A stretch of DNA of 64,000 nt. It comes from Dokdonia sp. Dokd-P16 (GTDB taxonomy: Bacteria; Bacteroidota; Bacteroidia; Flavobacteriales; Flavobacteriaceae). Each line of letters starts with the position of its first letter. Within the stretch, counting starts at the first letter, position 1. A model generated the notes under the pieces. The model saw only the letters and a program-made list of their open reading frames with translations. It did not search any database and was not told the origin of the DNA. This document shows, in pieces, positions 28,517-36,530 of this stretch. A program made the translations under genes and the position numbers. The DNA lies in contig NZ_CP029151.1 in NCBI RefSeq assembly GCF_003095655.1, positions 1-64,000 on the forward strand. Direction: 5' to 3'.

Positions 28517-30319
28517 CTAGTATACGTTTGGTTTTGCCACCCAGCCGTCTTCGGCAAGTAGGTACACATCATCCTTCATCATATCATTCCAGTAATCCAT
28601 AAAATGCTGGTACATCGCATAGGGATTTACCAGTGGTTTACCGTTGTACTCGTGTAAGAGCGCTTCAGAGATGTGTTTTTCTAGTTTTTTTGGCGCAGTA
28701 TGTTCATTAATACCTTGTAGGTCGTCATAGATTTTGTCTTTCCAACTATCAAAAACCAATGCCAACTCATCACTATACGCCGTAAATTCTGGGTGCTCGT
28801 AAATGGCACTTTTTATATCACTGGCAGCTACGTTTAATTGTGAGTAGCTTTCGCGAAAGCGAGAAAACAAATGAGATTTGAGCGTAGGATATACTTCCCA
28901 AAAGCGTTGCAAGCCGTCTATATCACCATCTGGTATGCCACCGTTAAGGTGTGCATTGAGGTCTTGTATATCTTCTGCCTCTTGGGTATCTATATAGCGC
29001 GGTATGTTAAGGTTGTACTCGTTTTTCTCAATCTCGCTAAAAGAGACAAAACGTGCGTACTTTTCTACCTCGGTCTGTGTGTTAAACACATCTACAATCT
29101 GGTGAATGTCTTGCTCACGCAGTCGGTTTTTGTTTCCGTCTTTTATAAAGCCTTTGCTGGCGTCCATCATAAAGATGCCCTCGCGGCTGTCTGTATCTTC
29201 TTTATCTATCACAATAATACAAGCAGGGATACCGGTACCGTAAAACAAGTTGGCTGGCAAGCCTATCACACCTTTAATCAACTTGCGTTCTATAATGTTT
29301 TGTCTAATGGCAGCCTCTGCATTCCCTCTAAAGAGGACACCGTGCGGCAAAATAATAGCGCCTTTACCGGTACTTTTAAGCGATGCGATAATGTGTAGTA
29401 AAAAGGCATAATCACCATTTTTATCTGGTGGCACGCCATAGCCTCTAAAACGGTTATACACATCATCTAGCGGTACAATACCACTGTCCCAATTCTTAAT
29501 AGAAAACGGTGGATTTGCCACTACAAAGTCAAAGCGTTTTAACTGGCCGTTCTCATCTTTAAACTGTGGAGATGCGATGGTATTTTTACCAGCAATAGAA
29601 GCTTCTGGATAGCCGTGCAGCCACATATTCATAATGGCAAGCCCTTTAGTCGCTACATCTTTTTCTTGACCGTAGAGTGTTAAGCCATTTTGTGCTTCGC
29701 CAGCTACTTTTAATAATAGCGAACCAGAACCACAAGTTGGGTCATAAGCCGTAAACGATGGCTTGTCTGCTTTATGTACATCTATTACTTTAGATAAGAT
29801 TCTAGATACCTCTGCAGGTGTATAAAATTGCCCTTTACTTTTACCGGACTCCGTTGCAAAGTGACGCATTAAAAACTCGTAGGCATCGCCTAGCACATCA
29901 TCATCTTCGGCACGGTTGTTTTTAAAGTTAAGCGCAGGGTTTTCAAAAATGGCAATAAGCTTAGAAAGCAGTTCTACCTTCTCTTTACCACTGCCCAGTT
30001 TTTCATCATCATTAAAATCTACAATCTCTAGCGAGCCTTCTAGTCCGTTTGATGCAAAAAGCGGTCGTAGTATTTCTTTATTGATACGGTCACCTATGTC
30101 TGGTTGCCCTTTAAGCGCCACCATGTCATCAAAAGAAGCACCTTCTGGTACTGCTATAAGACTCATTGCATCGCCCGTATATTTATCACTCACATACTTT
30201 ACAAAAAGCATCGTAAGTACGTAATCTTTATATTGTGAGGCGTCCATACCGCCAGCACCTCTTAGTTTATCACAGCTTTCCCAAAGGGATGAGTAGAGTT
30301 CTGATTTTTTTATTGCCAT
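28517..30319 (-). CDS. hsdM: Type I restriction enzyme DNA-methyltransferase subunit HsdM (frameshifted before its C-terminus)
   Basis: N6-adenine methylase subunit. The 600 residues in this frame contain the N-terminal HsdM helical domain (SLWESCDKLRGAGGMDASQYKDYVL), the SAM-binding motif I (D-P-T-C-G-S-G-S, 193-200), catalytic motif IV (N-P-P-F, 269-272) and the rest of the methylase fold. The ORF then ends at ..DGWVAKPNVY, where one missing base in an A run (TTTT at 28532-28535 on the plus strand) throws it out of frame. With the tail at 27894-28469 the protein would be about 808 residues, usual for this subgroup. First gene of the minus-strand operon; a possible promoter lies just upstream. 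Confidence 0.88.
   Translation of the reverse strand: MAIKKSELYSSLWESCDKLRGAGGMDASQYKDYVLTMLFVKYVSDKYTGDAMSLIAVPEGASFDDMVALKGQPDIGDRINKEILRPLFASNGLEGSLEIVDFNDDEKLGSGKEKVELLSKLIAIFENPALNFKNNRAEDDDVLGDAYEFLMRHFATESGKSKGQFYTPAEVSRILSKVIDVHKADKPSFTAYDPTCGSGSLLLKVAGEAQNGLTLYGQEKDVATKGLAIMNMWLHGYPEASIAGKNTIASPQFKDENGQLKRFDFVVANPPFSIKNWDSGIVPLDDVYNRFRGYGVPPDKNGDYAFLLHIIASLKSTGKGAIILPHGVLFRGNAEAAIRQNIIERKLIKGVIGLPANLFYGTGIPACIIVIDKEDTDSREGIFMMDASKGFIKDGNKNRLREQDIHQIVDVFNTQTEVEKYARFVSFSEIEKNEYNLNIPRYIDTQEAEDIQDLNAHLNGGIPDGDIDGLQRFWEVYPTLKSHLFSRFRESYSQLNVAASDIKSAIYEHPEFTAYSDELALVFDSWKDKIYDDLQGINEHTAPKKLEKHISEALLHEYNGKPLVNPYAMYQHFMDYWNDMMKDDVYLLAEDGWVAKPNVY
28847..28861 (-). repeat. Dispersed palindrome copy inside hsdM
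   Basis: Read in a different frame from most copies: R-F-R-E-S. Confidence 0.8.
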
Positions 30320-30327
30320 TTATATCT

Positions 30328-30356
30328 ATAATCTAGGTTATCTTATGAATAGTCAA
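30328..30356 (-). promoter_or_regulatory. Possible hsdM promoter
   Basis: On the minus strand TTG (30356-30354), an 18-bp spacer, then TAGATTAT (30335-30328), a fair match to Bacteroidota TTG/TAnnTTTG. It lies only 8 bp before the ATG, which would make a near-leaderless message, so this is tentative. Confidence 0.3.
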
Positions 30357-30445
30357 GCTCTAAAAATATACATCTTTACCCGAGTAGCTCCGTAAATGAC
30401 GTAGTAATATGACGTTGTACAGTGTTAAAATCTAAATGGTTAAAA

Positions 30446-30479
30446 GGGATTACCTACAATGGCGCGACTTGAACATCCT
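30446..30479 (+). repeat. Isolated diverged copy of the 138-bp repeat core
   Basis: AAAGGGATTACCTAC followed by TG and, later, ATCCTG, in the same order as the core of the array at 32.7-33.4 kb. It lacks the terminator hairpin. Confidence 0.4.
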
Positions 30480-30534
30480 GTCATACCAAAACTACTTGTT
30501 AAACACTTATAATATATTTTAGTTAAGACGGTTA

Positions 30535-30550
30535 CGCTTTCGCGAAAGCG
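30535..30550 (+). repeat. Dispersed palindrome copy, perfect 16-mer
   Basis: Intergenic between divergent hsdM and the 119-residue gene. Confidence 0.85.
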
Positions 30551-30599
30551 TGATAGAAAATATTATAGTTTAATACGTACTTTTCACCATCCAAAATAA

Positions 30600-30965
<366 letters not shown>

Positions 30966-31019
30966 GGTTCTAGTACCGTTGATTTAGCGAGAGATAGGAT
31001 AGCGAATCGAAAATGAAAA

Positions 31020-32282
31020 CTATAGCAACGCTTCAAAATCATTGTTAATGCTTTCTTTAATTTCCTGAGGTACTTCTAAATCACTCGCTATCTCCATCCA
31101 TCTTGGGATCAACTCTTGAACATCGGCAATAATCCCTTTTGGATTTTTAATTGCAAATTCCTCGGCAATCGTTAGTACGTCCTTTAGTTGTATCTCAGTA
31201 CGTTTACCATTTATAGATAAAGCTCTGGAGGTACTTTTGAATGTTAACAAGGGATTGAGCGCATAGGTCAAATCATAAGCGGGTCCTAAGTTCCAGCGGT
31301 CATTGTCATTATCATAAATGAAACTATGATTCTTTAAGTGATCATCTACATTTTTAAAGATAAGGTTAAACACCATACGCTTGAACAACTGTTGTAAGTC
31401 TTTATGAGGTACTTTTAAACCTAAGGCTACTTTGAAGACATTCTCATAGCTGGAGTTTTCTGGCTGACTTTTAAAATCCCAACCTGTCAAACCTGTAACC
31501 GTTAATGCGTGCTGTTTTTTACCATGTTGTCTTTCATATCGTAAGGTGGCAAAATGCTTATGATTAATAAGCTTAGAAGGCATCATATGTATACCAGCTT
31601 CTTGCGCAAGCAAGTAATAGGCATATTCTACTTTTTCTTTGTTATAACCTTCGCTATCATCTATATGGAGTTTAACGAGATAATGGTTGTAGTCTTCACT
31701 AGTCGCGCTGTCTCCAGCTATTATTTCTCCAGTTTCTTTATGCTCTGACACTAGAATTTTAGGCCTAGCCCCACCAGCCGAAGTTCCTATTTTAAAAACG
31801 TTGAGTAGGGAGAGTTCGCTTAATGCTGCTCCTTTAGTATCTTCTTTAAGTTTGAGTACTTTTTCTAAAATGGTAATAACCTGGTTAATATCTACGGTAG
31901 TTGTAGTAGGTAATTCTTTGACAGGCTTATATTCTAATGCTCCCATACCACGATCTGCTACATAGGCTAGCTGCTCTAATGGTGTTACTTTTTGAATACC
32001 TCGAGCCGTGAGCCATTCTTGAAATATAATATTACCAAAAGTATCTGGTAACGAATCTGCAATCATAGGCGGTAAGCCTTGAAATGTGTCTTGATGATAT
32101 GCTGTAAATACCTGAGCAGGCTTGATACGCTTGAAGATAAATGGAAATATGTTTGTGTAGGCCCCACTATCTAGAAATGCTGGATTGTATTGAAAAAAAG
32201 ACTTTCCTTGATCTAAGTCATACCCTAGCTTGCCAATTTCTTGGCCAAAAACAATAATGTCTATGATTTTATCCCTGGTCAT
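31020..32282 (-). CDS. hipA: HipA-type serine/threonine kinase toxin
   Basis: 420 residues. HipA N-terminal subdomain (VFGQEIGKLGYDLDQGKSFFQYNPAFL), then the conserved substrate-access block PLEQLAYVADRGMGALEY, the P-loop-like GTSAGGARPK, the catalytic loop F-N-L-I-F-K-N-V-D-D-H-L-K-N-H-S-F and the metal-binding LGPAYDLT. Classical HipA phosphorylates glutamyl-tRNA synthetase and induces persistence when its antitoxin is lost. It follows hipB by 3 bp on the same strand. All motifs look intact, so an active kinase is expected. Confidence 0.92.
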   Translation of the reverse strand: MTRDKIIDIIVFGQEIGKLGYDLDQGKSFFQYNPAFLDSGAYTNIFPFIFKRIKPAQVFTAYHQDTFQGLPPMIADSLPDTFGNIIFQEWLTARGIQKVTPLEQLAYVADRGMGALEYKPVKELPTTTTVDINQVITILEKVLKLKEDTKGAALSELSLLNVFKIGTSAGGARPKILVSEHKETGEIIAGDSATSEDYNHYLVKLHIDDSEGYNKEKVEYAYYLLAQEAGIHMMPSKLINHKHFATLRYERQHGKKQHALTVTGLTGWDFKSQPENSSYENVFKVALGLKVPHKDLQQLFKRMVFNLIFKNVDDHLKNHSFIYDNDNDRWNLGPAYDLTYALNPLLTFKSTSRALSINGKRTEIQLKDVLTIAEEFAIKNPKGIIADVQELIPRWMEIASDLEVPQEIKESINNDFEALL

Positions 32283-32285
32283 CTG

Positions 32286-32549
32286 CTAGTATAATGAAAT
32301 ATCGTTTTGATTGGTAACAGCCTTGTCTATCTCATTAGTAATAGATTGCAATAAGCCAAAATGATTAGCTACTTTTAAGACATTGTCTAAGGTAGCATTC
32401 TTACCATTCTCAATATTTTGAATCGTAGCTCTAGAGATTTCTAAAGTCTCTGCGAGTTCTTCTCGTGATAAGCTATTAGATGTTCGAAATAGCTTGCAGG
32501 CCTCTCCAATCTTTACTTTTACGTCCTTTATTGTTATTACATCAATCAT
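32286..32549 (-). CDS. hipB: HipB-type XRE-family antitoxin
   Basis: 87 residues with a single helix-turn-helix (ACKLFRTSNSLSREELAETLEISRATIQNIENGKNATLDNVLKVANHFGL). First gene of a two-gene operon with hipA, 3 bp apart. HipB dimers neutralise HipA and repress the operon; two palindromes immediately upstream of the start are candidate operators. The C-terminal tail (NEIDKAVTNQNDISLY) is probably flexible, as in other HipB proteins. Confidence 0.9.
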   Translation of the reverse strand: MIDVITIKDVKVKIGEACKLFRTSNSLSREELAETLEISRATIQNIENGKNATLDNVLKVANHFGLLQSITNEIDKAVTNQNDISLY

Positions 32550-32555
32550 AAAATG

Positions 32556-32610
32556 ACTATTATATTAGTTAAATATAGGTAAATAACATCTTAATGACTA
32601 ATATATTGGT
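32556..32610 (-). promoter_or_regulatory. Twin operator-like palindromes upstream of hipBA
   Basis: ACTATTATATTAGT (32556-32569) and ACTAATATATTGGT (32597-32610) are each one base pair off a perfect ACTAATA/TATTAGT palindrome. Both are preceded by ATG, and they are 41 bp apart (about four helical turns), close to the hipB ATG at 32549. Candidate HipB binding sites. Confidence 0.55.
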
Positions 32611-32734
32611 TTATTTTATATTGGATAATAACGTTTAGTAACTATATGAGCTCATTGAAGCTACTAGAAGAGAGACTTATTAATTTGAATTACAAACGTA
32701 TTCTAGAGGGTTCTCGCTCTCCATATCGTTCTTC

Positions 32735-33480
32735 AACGAGCTGTGCTCGTTAGGTTTTTTGTTTTCTACCCCTACTTTCAAGCGGAGATTACAAATAAAT
32801 AAGCGGTGAAGATTAGAAAGGGATTACCTACGGTGATCTCAAAGTAGGAATCCTGGCCAAGCATGAAACCCTTAACGAGCGGTGCTCGTTAAGTTTTTTG
32901 TTTTCTACCCCTACATTCAAGCGGAGATTATAAATAAATAATTGGTGAAAATTAGAAAGGGATTACCTACGGTGGTCCCAGAGGGGGAATCCTCGCAAGC
33001 ATGAAACCTACAACGAGCTGTGCTCGTTAGGTTTTTTATTTTCTATCCCTACATTCAAGCGGAGATTATAAATAAATAATTGATGAAAATTAGAAAGGGA
33101 TTACCTAGGGTGATCCCAAAGGGGAATCCTGGGCAAGCATGAAACCTACAACGAGCGGTGCTCGTTAGGTTTTTTGTTTTCTACCCCTACATTCAAGCGG
33201 AGATTATAAATAAATAAGCGGTGAAAATTAGAAAGAGATTACCTACGGTGATCCCAAAGGGGAATCCTGGGCAAGCATGAAACCTATAACGAGCACGGCT
33301 CGTTAGGTTTTTTGTTTTATCCCTTCGCCTACCAAGCGGAGATTACATATAAATAAGTGGTGAAAATTAGAAAGGGATTACCTACGGTGATCCCAAAGGG
33401 GAATCCTGGGCAAGCATGAAACCTACAACGAGCACAGCTCGTTAGGTTTTTTGTTTTATCCCTTCGCCTACCAAGCGAGC
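32735..33480 (+). repeat. Tandem array of 138-139-bp units, each ending in an intrinsic-terminator hairpin
   Basis: Six hairpins of the form AACGAGC-nnn-GCTCGTT followed by a T6 tract start at 32735, 32874, 33012, 33150, 33288 and 33427 (spacing 139, 138, 138, 138, 139), enclosing five full units. Between them each unit carries the same elements in order: a C-rich block, AAGCGGAGATTA, an A/T stretch AAATAAATAA, GAAAGGGATTACCTAC, an inner stem-loop (GGGAT..ATCCC, or TCCC..GGGGA) and GCAAGCATGAAACC. The outer stem covaries: unit 1 pairs CTTAACGAGC with GCTCGTTAAG, the others pair AACCT with AGGTT around the shared stem. The T tracts orient the terminators for plus-strand RNA. No long ORF crosses the array. 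Confidence 0.85.
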
Positions 33481-33498
33481 TTGGGGCGAGGTATAAAA

Positions 33499-33530
33499 CA
33501 AAAAACCCGCAACAACGTTGCGGGTTTCTT
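33499..33530 (-). terminator. Intrinsic terminator of tRNA-Ser
   Basis: Stem AAACCCGCAAC/GTTGCGGGTTT (33503-33513 with 33517-33527), followed on the minus strand by TTTTTTGTTTT. Confidence 0.85.
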
Positions 33531-33533
33531 TTG

Positions 33534-33618
33534 CGGAGAATGAGGGATTCGAACCCCCGGAGGTGTGACCCTCAACAGTTTTCAAGACTGCCGCATTCGA
33601 CCACTCTGCCAATTCTCC
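33534..33618 (-). tRNA. tRNA-Ser(TGA)
   Basis: 85-nt gene with acceptor stem GGAGAAT/ATTCTCC and discriminator G. D-arm region GCAGAGTGGTCGAATGC, anticodon loop CTTGAAA (anticodon TGA), a long variable arm typical of serine tRNA, and T-loop GGTTCGAATCC. CCA is not encoded. Confidence 0.95.
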
Positions 33619-33656
33619 TAGAGTGCCTCACCAAGCTATCTGCTTGATTGCGGGTG

Positions 33657-33684
33657 CAAATATACAGTGCTTTTTCCTTTACAA
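33657..33684 (-). promoter_or_regulatory. tRNA-Ser promoter
   Basis: TTG (33684-33682), a 17-bp spacer and TATATTTG (33664-33657) on the minus strand, an excellent match to the Bacteroidota primary sigma consensus, about 38 bp before the mature 5' end. Confidence 0.75.
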
Positions 33685-33976
33685 CAACACTTTTTTGTAG
33701 TTTTTTTAAATCCACTACATAACTCCCACTACCCTAGTACTTTTAACACTAAAAAAAATAATTAAACCTTCGCCCAACACTCAACATCCCAACCCAACCT
33801 TACCTTCAAAGTGAAGGAACAAAAAAGTCTCCTTTCGAAGAGAGATTTAGAGAGATGTCCCACAACAGTAAACAACAACAGTAAGAACAAAAGAAAAACC
33901 CCACAATTCTGTTCATCTAACTTCCAATAACGTCCCTCTAATTTTAAAAATAGTTAAACATTTATCATAATCTTTT

Positions 33977-33984
33977 TATATTTG
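33977..33984 (+). promoter_or_regulatory. -7 box of the BLUF gene
   Basis: TATATTTG, 17 bp before the ATG at 34002; a weak TTA stands in for the -33 TTG. Confidence 0.6.
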
Positions 33985-34001
33985 CCGCAAGATCCCTAGT
34001 T

Positions 34002-34415
34002 ATGAAATCTGTGTACACCATCTGTTACTTTAGTAAAGCCTCTGAGGATCTATCTGAAGAAGAAATTCAAGAAATCTTTGATCATACTAACGAGCGCAAT
34101 AATGAGCGTGGTGTACGCGGTATACTACTACACTCTTTTGGTAATTTCTTTCAAGTATTAGAAGGTGACGAAGCGTATCTCACTAGCTTATACGATACTA
34201 AAATCAAACATGATACGCGTCACCACAGCGTGTTTGAAGTGATTAATAAAGAAAGTCCTAAATCACTTTTTGAAGAATACAACTCGCGTTTTCAAACTAT
34301 TGAAAATAGAGAGCAGCTGGATGAGATCAAAGCGTATCTAAAAGTACACTCGATACAATCTACTACATCAGATAAACTTTCACGTCTTTTACGATCTTTT
34401 ATCATACTTGACTAA
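34002..34415 (+). CDS. BLUF-domain blue-light photosensor
   Basis: 137 residues, essentially one BLUF domain (FAD-binding blue-light sensor) with a short C-terminal helix. The three photochemical residues are in place: Tyr9 (ICYFSKAS), Asn33 (TNERNNERG) and Gln51 (FFQVLEG), with the same spacing (24 and 42) as Tyr21, Asn45 and Gln63 of AppA. GVRGILLHSFGNFFQVLEGDE and KHDTRHHSVFEV are family hallmarks. No output domain is fused, so signalling must go through an unknown partner. It stands alone with its own promoter and a bidirectional terminator. Confidence 0.9.
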   Translation: MKSVYTICYFSKASEDLSEEEIQEIFDHTNERNNERGVRGILLHSFGNFFQVLEGDEAYLTSLYDTKIKHDTRHHSVFEVINKESPKSLFEEYNSRFQTIENREQLDEIKAYLKVHSIQSTTSDKLSRLLRSFIILD

Positions 34416-34433
34416 CCATCAAACGACCATCAT

Positions 34434-34469
34434 AAAAAAAGCCTCACTGTGTTCACAGTGAGGCTTTTT
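34434..34469. terminator. Bidirectional intrinsic terminator
   Basis: AAAAAGCCTCACTGTG-TT-CACAGTGAGGCTTTTT serves the BLUF gene (plus) and ychF (minus). Confidence 0.9.
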
Positions 34470-34487
34470 ACTTAGTGATGCTTGTAC

Positions 34488-35582
34488 TTATACGTTAAAT
34501 AAGAAATGCATTACATCTCCATCCTTAACAATGTATTCTTTTCCTTGTACTGCTAGCTTTCCAGCCTCGCGTACTTTTGACTCGCTACCATAGGTTACAA
34601 AATCTTCATATTGTATTACCTCTGCACGTATAAAGCCTTTCTCAAAGTCTGTGTGGATTACTCCTGCCGCTTGTGGCCCAGTTGCTCCTATGTTTACCGT
34701 CCATGCACGTACTTCTTTTACACCTGCTGTAAAGTATGTTTGCTGGTTTAATAACTTATAAGCTCCACGTATTAAGACAGCACTTCCTGGCTCTTCAAGA
34801 CCTATATCTGCAAGAAACATCTGGCGCTCTTCATAATCATCTAGCTCTGTAATATCTGCCTCTGTACCTACAGCAAGTACTACTACCTCTGCATTTTCTT
34901 CTTTTACAGCCTCGCGTACCTTTGTTACATACTCATTTCCATTTACCGCAGCGCCTTCATCTACGTTACATACGTACATCACTGGCTTGTCTGTTATAAA
35001 TTGTAATGGTTTTACAAATTCGTCTCTCGCATCATCATCTATATCAATTGCTCGTACAGACACGCCTGCTTCTAGTCCTGCTTTTATTTTTAAAAGCACC
35101 GCTTCTTCTGCTTGCGCTTCTTTATTACCAGTACGAGATGCTCTTTTTACTTTTTCGAGTTTCTTATCTGTAGTCTCAAGATCTTTAAGCTGTAGCTCGA
35201 TATCTATCGTTTCCTTATCTCTTATAGGATCTACACTTCCATCTACGTGTACAATGTTATCGTTGTCAAAACAACGTAGCACGTGTATAATGGCATCTGT
35301 CTCACGTATGTTTCCTAGAAATTGATTTCCTAGTCCTTCGCCTTTACTTGCTCCTTTTACAAGACCTGCGATATCTACAATCTCTACCGTAGCAGGGACT
35401 ACACGCTCAGGCTTTACAAGCTCTTCAAGTTTTGACAGACGTTCATCTGGTACATTTACCACACCTACGTTAGGCTCTATAGTACAAAACGGATAGTTTG
35501 CACTTTGCGCTTTGGCATTAGACAGACAGTTAAAAAGGGTTGACTTCCCTACGTTAGGTAATCCTACGATTCCAGCTTTCAT
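34488..35582 (-). CDS. ychF: Redox-responsive ribosome-binding ATPase/GTPase YchF (OLA1 family)
   Basis: 364 residues, usual length. P-loop [12 protein letters not shown] (residues 7-18), switch [23 protein letters not shown], the NxxE variant of G4 (C-N-V-D-E) that gives YchF its preference for ATP, and a C-terminal TGS domain ending [19 protein letters not shown]. Binds ribosomes and modulates stress responses. Monocistronic. Confidence 0.97.
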   Translation of the reverse strand: MKAGIVGLPNVGKSTLFNCLSNAKAQSANYPFCTIEPNVGVVNVPDERLSKLEELVKPERVVPATVEIVDIAGLVKGASKGEGLGNQFLGNIRETDAIIHVLRCFDNDNIVHVDGSVDPIRDKETIDIELQLKDLETTDKKLEKVKRASRTGNKEAQAEEAVLLKIKAGLEAGVSVRAIDIDDDARDEFVKPLQFITDKPVMYVCNVDEGAAVNGNEYVTKVREAVKEENAEVVVLAVGTEADITELDDYEERQMFLADIGLEEPGSAVLIRGAYKLLNQQTYFTAGVKEVRAWTVNIGATGPQAAGVIHTDFEKGFIRAEVIQYEDFVTYGSESKVREAGKLAVQGKEYIVKDGDVMHFLFNV

Positions 35583-35604
35583 AAAATAATGTGTATTAAT
35601 AGTA

Positions 35605-35620
35605 CGCTTTCGCGAAAGCG
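35605..35620 (+). repeat. Dispersed palindrome copy, perfect 16-mer
   Basis: Intergenic, 22 bp upstream of the ychF start. Confidence 0.85.
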
Positions 35621-35818
35621 GAAAAAATACCTTTCCACTCTTTTTTCAGGATGCAAAGATAATTCTTATTTATAGATCTACCGACTGCCTGACCAAGCTT
35701 ATATAAACAACCGAAAGTTGTGATATTTTAAGAGAAAGAGGAGGTTACTACATAAACTTTGGCAAAGACTTAGCAAAGCATTACGATACCCTTAAGCCTC
35801 ATAGAGGGACTGCATAAG

Positions 35819-35826
35819 TACTTTTG
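35819..35826 (+). promoter_or_regulatory. -7 box for the secreted-protein gene at 35849
   Basis: TACTTTTG, 22 bp before the ATG. No clear TTG at -33. Confidence 0.5.
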
Positions 35827-35848
35827 TATAGAACCAAAACAAGACATC

Positions 35849-36361
35849 ATGAAGAAGTTAATATATACAGTATGTGCAGCGCTTTTTACAATTACAGCAG
35901 CACAAGCACAAGAAACAATAGAAGAAACGACAACGACAAGAACGACCGTAAAATCTTCATTAGGTAACGAGACTGTGTACAAAACAGAAAAAGTATCTAC
36001 AGTAACGCCTACACAACTGGATCCTACAGAGGAAGGAAAATTAAACCAAACCTTACAGCGAGGAGATACTGTCATAAAACGCGAGGTAACCTATACCTAT
36101 AATGACTCTGAGTTTAACCTTCAAGAATCTGAAGAGGGATATACTATCATGAGAACTCGTGATAACAATACTTCTGAGTATGGTACCATGCGCCAACTAG
36201 CAAAGGGTGACGTGTACTTACTAAAAACGGCAAACGGAATTTCTGTAAGCTACTTTGATGAAGACGGTAATATGGTCTCTGAGGAGTATAACAATGATGA
36301 TGATTCTGTAACGACAGTTACTTATAAGATTAAAAAATCGCCAACTTCTACTAAATTTTAA
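35849..36361 (+). CDS. Secreted hypothetical protein
   Basis: 170 residues with a clear signal peptide (KKLIYTVCAALFTITAAQAQ, cleavage after residue 20). The mature part is polar, Thr/Glu rich and beta-like (TVIKREVTYTYNDSEFNLQE, GISVSYFDEDGNMVSEEY), with no cysteine and no catalytic motif. I do not recognise the family. It has its own promoter-like box and a terminator at 36411, so it is a single-gene unit. Confidence 0.75.
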   Translation: MKKLIYTVCAALFTITAAQAQETIEETTTTRTTVKSSLGNETVYKTEKVSTVTPTQLDPTEEGKLNQTLQRGDTVIKREVTYTYNDSEFNLQESEEGYTIMRTRDNNTSEYGTMRQLAKGDVYLLKTANGISVSYFDEDGNMVSEEYNNDDDSVTTVTYKIKKSPTSTKF

Positions 36362-36410
36362 AAAGTACCGATTGATATTACAGCCATAGACAACTTTGGT
36401 TGGTTAGATT

Positions 36411-36441
36411 CCCGAGAGCGCAAGCCTCGGGTTTCTTTTTG
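36411..36441 (+). terminator. Intrinsic terminator
   Basis: CCCGAG (36411-36416) pairs with CTCGGG (36426-36431), followed by TTTCTTTTTG. Ends the gene at 35849-36361. Confidence 0.75.
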
Positions 36442-36530
36442 TTAGGCTTTCGCCAAAATTTGAACACTTTATCCTCAATCCATACATTTACAAGTATCTT
36501 AGTATTCTATATATTCTTTACTAGTACATT

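Larger units (their letters stand above)
33619..34001. other. 383-bp divergent intergenic region between tRNA-Ser and the BLUF gene
   Basis: It contains the promoters at 33657-33684 (minus) and 33977-33984 (plus). The middle is a C-and-A-rich plus strand with little T between about 33770 and 33900; I see no ORF and no strong hairpin in it. Confidence 0.5.

Noticed and set aside
28871-29398. 175-codon plus-strand ORF
   Set aside because: Antisense to the catalytic part of hsdM, whose motifs are unambiguous.
20174-30319. Mobile island carrying the restriction operon
   Set aside because: No integrase, transposase, att-type direct repeats or tRNA junction found at either end; tRNA-Ser at 33.5 kb is intact and has no partial copy that I could see.
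32735-33480. CRISPR array
   Set aside because: Period is 138 bp, whole units are conserved with no unique spacers, and no cas gene is present.
32556-33480. Type III toxin-antitoxin RNA (ToxI-like) paired with the nearby toxin
   Set aside because: The adjacent toxin is a HipA kinase with its own HipB antitoxin, on the opposite strand; no ToxN-like gene, and every repeat has its own terminator, unlike ToxI.
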